Shown here in pieces: positions 60,673 to 64,000 of a stretch of DNA of 64,000 nt. A program made the translations under genes and the position numbers. The stretch lies in assembly GCA_016706255.1 (NCBI GenBank), contig JADJJZ010000029.1:434001-498000 (forward strand). Reading direction: 5' to 3'. Source of the DNA: Bacteroidota bacterium. GTDB lineage: Bacteria; Bacteroidota; Bacteroidia; Chitinophagales; BACL12. The notes under the pieces are model-generated. The model saw only the letters and a program-made list of their open reading frames with translations, was not told where the DNA came from and made no database searches. The stretch's first letter is position 1. Each line of letters opens with the position of its first letter.

Positions 60673-63027
60673 TTAAAATTTAAAATTCCATGTTACACTC
60701 GGAATAATTGGAAAAATGGAAACTTGTTTTGCTTGAACATCAACTGAACCATAAGCAAAATCACCTTCCCATGTGGTATAAATAAAGTATGGATTTTTTC
60801 TCGAATACACATTATATACTGAAAAATTCCAACTGCTTTCAAATTTTTTACCCGGTTTATTATTCAGGGTTGCTGATATGTCCCAACGGTGATAAGCCGG
60901 CATTCGGTAACCGTTTCGCGGACCGTAATCTGTTTGTAATTCACCACCAATTACATAAAAACTTTCAACAATTGTGGTTGCCTGGCCGGTTGCATAAACA
61001 AAAGTGGAAGAAAAATCCCATCTGTCGCTGAAATTATAAATCGCCACAATTTCTAAATCATGTGTTCTGTCATATTTAGTCGGAAACCAGCTTTTACCGG
61101 TTTGCAAATCATCAAACTGACGTTCTGTTTTCGATAATGTATATCCGATCCAACCATTAAATTTACCTTTTGCCTTTTTAATAAAAAATTCAGCTCCGTA
61201 AGAACGTCCGCGTCCAAAAACAAAATTATCTTCAATATCGGTGCCTAATTCAGGCACATAACCATCGGCATATTCAATTTGATTTTGTAAATCTTTATAA
61301 TAAACTTCAATGCTGGTTTCAAATTTATTATCAGCAAAATTCCTGAAATAACCCACAGAATATTGGATACCAATTTGTGGTTTAACCTTTTCGGAACTTG
61401 GAATCCATAAATCGGTGGGTAAAGTTGATGTGGCACTGCTAACTAAATGGATATATTGATTGGTATAGGTAATTCCCACTTTAACAGAGCTTTGCGGGTC
61501 AAGTATGAAACGTGCATTAAATCTGGGTTCCAGGCCATAATAGTCGGCAATTATATCACCCGGGCCATAATAAACCGTATCTAAAATTGTTTGATTATCA
61601 GCAGCGTAAATAATATCATTATAAGGACCAACTTGTGCAAAATAATTTCCACGCAAACCAATATTTACTTTTAACCGGTCGGTAATATCAAATTCATCCT
61701 GAATATAAATACCTGATTCGTGTGCATATTTATTGCTCAATGTATCGGTACTAAATTCCACATCATCAAAACTTCCTTGCGCAGAATAAGGTGTGAAATT
61801 GTGAAAAATATAATTTGCACCAAATTTAATTGCATGATTAGAGCCTGGATAATAATCAAAATCTACTTTACCATTCCAATCGCGCACACCTGAAAATAAA
61901 TTAAAATTAAAATCCTGAAACTGGCTTTCAACTGAAAAATCAAAACTGTTATAAATGGCACTTACATTCATAAACAACTGGTCGCTGAATAAGTGATTCC
62001 ATCTTGCAGTACCTGTTGCATTACCCCAGGGAACAGTTACATTCAGTGAATTATCCGGCGCTGAGTAATTAAAAATGTCCTGACCAAAATAACCACTTAA
62101 AAATATCCTGTTTTTATCGTTGAATTTATAATTCATTTTGGTATTCAAATCATAGAAATAATAACCATTACCCTCAAAATCTGTTCCTTTTAAAAATGGA
62201 GTAACCAATGCATCGATATATGTTCTTCTTGCTGAAATAATAAAACTGGATTTATCTTTTACAATTGGCCCCTGCAAGGTTAAACGCGAAGCAATTAAAC
62301 CAATACCACCTTCAGCCTGATATTCTTTATTGTTACCTTCTTTCATCTGCACATCAACCACACTGCTCAATCTGCCACCATATTGTGCAGGCATCCCTCC
62401 TTTTATGAGCGTAACATTTTTAATAGCATCCGAATTAAATACACTAAAAAAACCGAACAAATGCCCGGTATTATAAACAACTGCTTCATCTAAAAGAATT
62501 AGGTTTTGATCGGGACCACCTCCGCGCACATAAAAACCGGTGTTCCCCTCGCCTGCCCCGCCTACGCCCGGTAACAATTGAATTGTTTTTAAAATATCTA
62601 CCTCTCCGAATAATACAGGTATTGTTTTTATCTGCTCAATATTTAATTCAACAGTTCCCATATCTGTGCTTTGCACATTGGCATCTGAACGTTCATCCTC
62701 AATCACTACTTCCTGTAATACTTCCCCCTGTTTTAAAGAAATATTGATCCGCTGGTCCGAATTTAGAGCAACAGTTTGAACCTGATTTTCATACCCAATA
62801 TAGGAAAACACCACTTCATAAGTGCCTTCAGGCAGGGTCATGGAGAAGAATCCATACACATTTGTGGCCGTTCCTACAATAACATCTGCTTTCACATAAA
62901 CATTGGCTCCAATCAGGTCTTCACCCGTTGCTGCATCTTTAATGTAACCGCTTAATGTATATTTATTTTGAGCAAAAATCAGGATGGGGCCTATTAGCAT
63001 CCACAGTAAAATAATTGTCTTTTTCAT
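60673..63027 (-). CDS. TonB-dependent receptor with carboxypeptidase-like domain
   Basis: 784 residues: signal peptide (ending ILIFAQ), a carboxypeptidase-regulatory-like beta domain (about 22-105, SGYIKDAATGEDLIGANVYV), a plug domain (about 130-230, TIQLLPGVGGAGEGNTGFYV then RGGGPDQNLILLDEA) and a 22-strand barrel ending SIFPIIPSVTWNFKF. Imports a ligand across the outer membrane using TonB energy. It leads the DUF4249 operon. The plug resembles receptors in peptide or cell-wall import more than SusC polysaccharide receptors, but the ligand is not determinable. Confidence 0.9.
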   Translation of the reverse strand: MKKTIILLWMLIGPILIFAQNKYTLSGYIKDAATGEDLIGANVYVKADVIVGTATNVYGFFSMTLPEGTYEVVFSYIGYENQVQTVALNSDQRINISLKQGEVLQEVVIEDERSDANVQSTDMGTVELNIEQIKTIPVLFGEVDILKTIQLLPGVGGAGEGNTGFYVRGGGPDQNLILLDEAVVYNTGHLFGFFSVFNSDAIKNVTLIKGGMPAQYGGRLSSVVDVQMKEGNNKEYQAEGGIGLIASRLTLQGPIVKDKSSFIISARRTYIDALVTPFLKGTDFEGNGYYFYDLNTKMNYKFNDKNRIFLSGYFGQDIFNYSAPDNSLNVTVPWGNATGTARWNHLFSDQLFMNVSAIYNSFDFSVESQFQDFNFNLFSGVRDWNGKVDFDYYPGSNHAIKFGANYIFHNFTPYSAQGSFDDVEFSTDTLSNKYAHESGIYIQDEFDITDRLKVNIGLRGNYFAQVGPYNDIIYAADNQTILDTVYYGPGDIIADYYGLEPRFNARFILDPQSSVKVGITYTNQYIHLVSSATSTLPTDLWIPSSEKVKPQIGIQYSVGYFRNFADNKFETSIEVYYKDLQNQIEYADGYVPELGTDIEDNFVFGRGRSYGAEFFIKKAKGKFNGWIGYTLSKTERQFDDLQTGKSWFPTKYDRTHDLEIVAIYNFSDRWDFSSTFVYATGQATTIVESFYVIGGELQTDYGPRNGYRMPAYHRWDISATLNNKPGKKFESSWNFSVYNVYSRKNPYFIYTTWEGDFAYGSVDVQAKQVSIFPIIPSVTWNFKF

Positions 63028-63162
63028 TTGTTAGTGTAATAACGTTGCAAAGTAAGAATGAGTTTACCGAATCACGAAATAATTTCGATGAAAGGAATAT
63101 AAACACGTATGAACGGTAAATATTTTCAGCATTATTCATACAACGCCCGCAACGTCAAAAAG

Positions 63163-63492
63163 TTACATCTTGCCGGGCTTATAATTTTTCATGGTCGTAT
63201 GGGCTACATTCAGCACATCACTAAGTGTAGAGGGCAATACCTTTTGTAAATTTACAGTAGTCCAACCCTGTAAACCCCATTTATTCGGGACAGGGAATAT
63301 AACAGTATCATCAAAGGCACAAAAAACAGACTGGTCCACCTTGGTTAATTTAACATTAAGTGACAGGCCATCCGCAGCCATTGTGGCAAATATGCGTTTA
63401 TTGGTTTTAAAAGCAGTACGGTCAAAATGTGGGGCGGAGGTCACATCCGCCAAGGCTAATATTATTTTTGAACATGCAGCAGCCGATACCAT
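63163..63492 (-). CDS. MmcQ/YjbR family protein
   Basis: 109 residues with the MmcQ/YjbR pattern: ADVTSAPHFDRTAFKTNKRI, ATMAADGLSLNVKL, PNKWGLQGWTTVNL and VLPSTLSDVLNVAHTTMKNY. The family has a double-wing DNA-binding-like fold without confirmed function. Its ATG overlaps the preceding gene's stop as TAATG, so it is co-translated with the acetyltransferase. Confidence 0.82.
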   Translation of the reverse strand: MVSAAACSKIILALADVTSAPHFDRTAFKTNKRIFATMAADGLSLNVKLTKVDQSVFCAFDDTVIFPVPNKWGLQGWTTVNLQKVLPSTLSDVLNVAHTTMKNYKPGKM

Positions 63493-64000
63493 TATTTTTG
63501 TATGAAGTTTTTTTCAAGTAAAGAATAAACAGCTGAATCGAGGAACTTTCCTTCAAAATAATAATCTTCAACATAATAAGCTTCCCTAATAAATCCGTTT
63601 TTTTCAAGAATTTTTATAGAAGCATTATTTTCTGGATTCACTACCGCTTCAATAGAATGAATGTTTAATTGTTTAAATCCGAATTCCACCACTAATTGTA
63701 TTGCTTCAAACATGATTCCTTTACCATGAAATTCAGGCAATAATAAATAACCGATTTCTGCGCGATAATGTTCTTTTTTGAATCTATAAAACCCTATGGT
63801 ACCTATCATACGCATATCGTCGGCCAGACAAATTGCCCAGGTTATACCTTCGTTATAGGTTAAATTGTCCATTATTTTTTCAATCAACTCTACTGCATCG
63901 TGCACAGTTTTAGCAAGTGGTTTATCGATATAACGCATTACCACTTCACTTGAGCGTAATTCATATAACGCATTTGCATCTTTAATGGTGATTTGACGCA
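63492..64000 (-). CDS. GNAT family N-acetyltransferase (5' end cut by window)
   Basis: The frame continues open to the window edge: residues before the first internal start read RQITIKDANALYELRSSEV and match the beginning of RimJ/RimL-like acetyltransferases. The central EIGYLLLPEFHGKGIMFEAI is the acetyl-CoA binding motif A (R/Q-x-x-G-x-G/A; here FHGKG), and VNPENNASIKILEKNGF is the usual C-terminal signature. So it is an acetyl-CoA-dependent transferase with unknown acceptor. The start lies beyond 64000. Confidence 0.87.
   Translation of the reverse strand, partial: RQITIKDANALYELRSSEVVMRYIDKPLAKTVHDAVELIEKIMDNLTYNEGITWAICLADDMRMIGTIGFYRFKKEHYRAEIGYLLLPEFHGKGIMFEAIQLVVEFGFKQLNIHSIEAVVNPENNASIKILEKNGFIREAYYVEDYYFEGKFLDSAVYSLLEKNFIQK

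Overview
The window is about 64 kb of an AT-rich chromosome from a Bacteroidota bacterium, probably an environmental lineage near Chitinophagales or Saprospirales; nothing here fixes the genus. The assignment rests on several things seen together: five secreted proteins ending in type IX secretion (T9SS) sorting domains, Bacteroidota-style promoters (TTG about 16-19 nt before TAnnTTTG), weak or absent Shine-Dalgarno sites, and family-restricted proteins (DUF3822, PUR/DUF3276, DUF4249, long NusB, TamL-like lipoprotein). No rRNA, tRNA, CRISPR array, phage module or transposase was seen. Both edges cut a gene: an outer-membrane barrel C-terminus at the left and a GNAT acetyltransferase at the right.

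Layout. 1-7.5 kb: c-di-AMP synthase cdaA behind a perfect 8-bp hairpin, a TPR lipoprotein, an M43-type metalloprotease, a frameshifted small membrane protein, an ECF sigma / anti-sigma-like / proline-rich barrel operon, and a tandem UspA protein. 7.6-19.7 kb: YcxB-like protein, YtcJ-type amidohydrolase, SDR and aroC (one leftward run), hutI, an orphan NrfD/ActC-like membrane protein, thiolase, a TrmH-family methyltransferase, and a TamL/BamA-like gene with a -1 frameshift. 19.7-28 kb: a palindromic element, then large secreted T9SS cargo proteins, including a tandem pair of FG-GAP/VCBS paralogues. 28-31.2 kb: a compact nicotinamide-salvage regulon, nadV-prs with NrtR, in which the same palindromic operator sits 1 nt before the start codons of prs and nrtR. 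31.2-32 kb: a mosaic of intergenic repeats.

32-53.6 kb is mainly housekeeping: pyrE, Nudix, coaD, rsmD, DUF3822, hemB, a MATE transporter, a T9SS sialidase-like protein, a PUR protein, an MdlA-like ABC exporter, leucine/glutamate-type dehydrogenase, nusB-DUF1573-yajC-ybbR-coaE, a radical SAM/SPASM enzyme, a DUF1028 protein, a hemC-hemD fusion and hemA. Heme synthesis (hemA, hemCD, hemB) and the last steps of CoA synthesis (coaD, coaE) are therefore partly covered, at separate loci.

53.7-58 kb is the main accessory region: a five-gene leftward operon of exported proteins (two related helical lipoproteins, a Tat-exported DUF1501/alkaline-phosphatase-fold protein, a lipoprotein with a CX4CH heme-like motif, and a small lipoprotein). 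It has its own promoter, and its first gene carries an in-frame TAA. Upstream lie a strong terminator and an unusual stretch with nine GTAC sites in about 127 bp. 58.4-64 kb holds DoxX, an outer-membrane barrel, a TonB-dependent receptor paired with a DUF4249 lipoprotein, a YjbR-like protein and the cut acetyltransferase.

Three genes (3013-3584, 17095-19745, 57053-57943) are each broken by a single base change. This could be real decay or consensus error in the assembly, and raw reads would decide.
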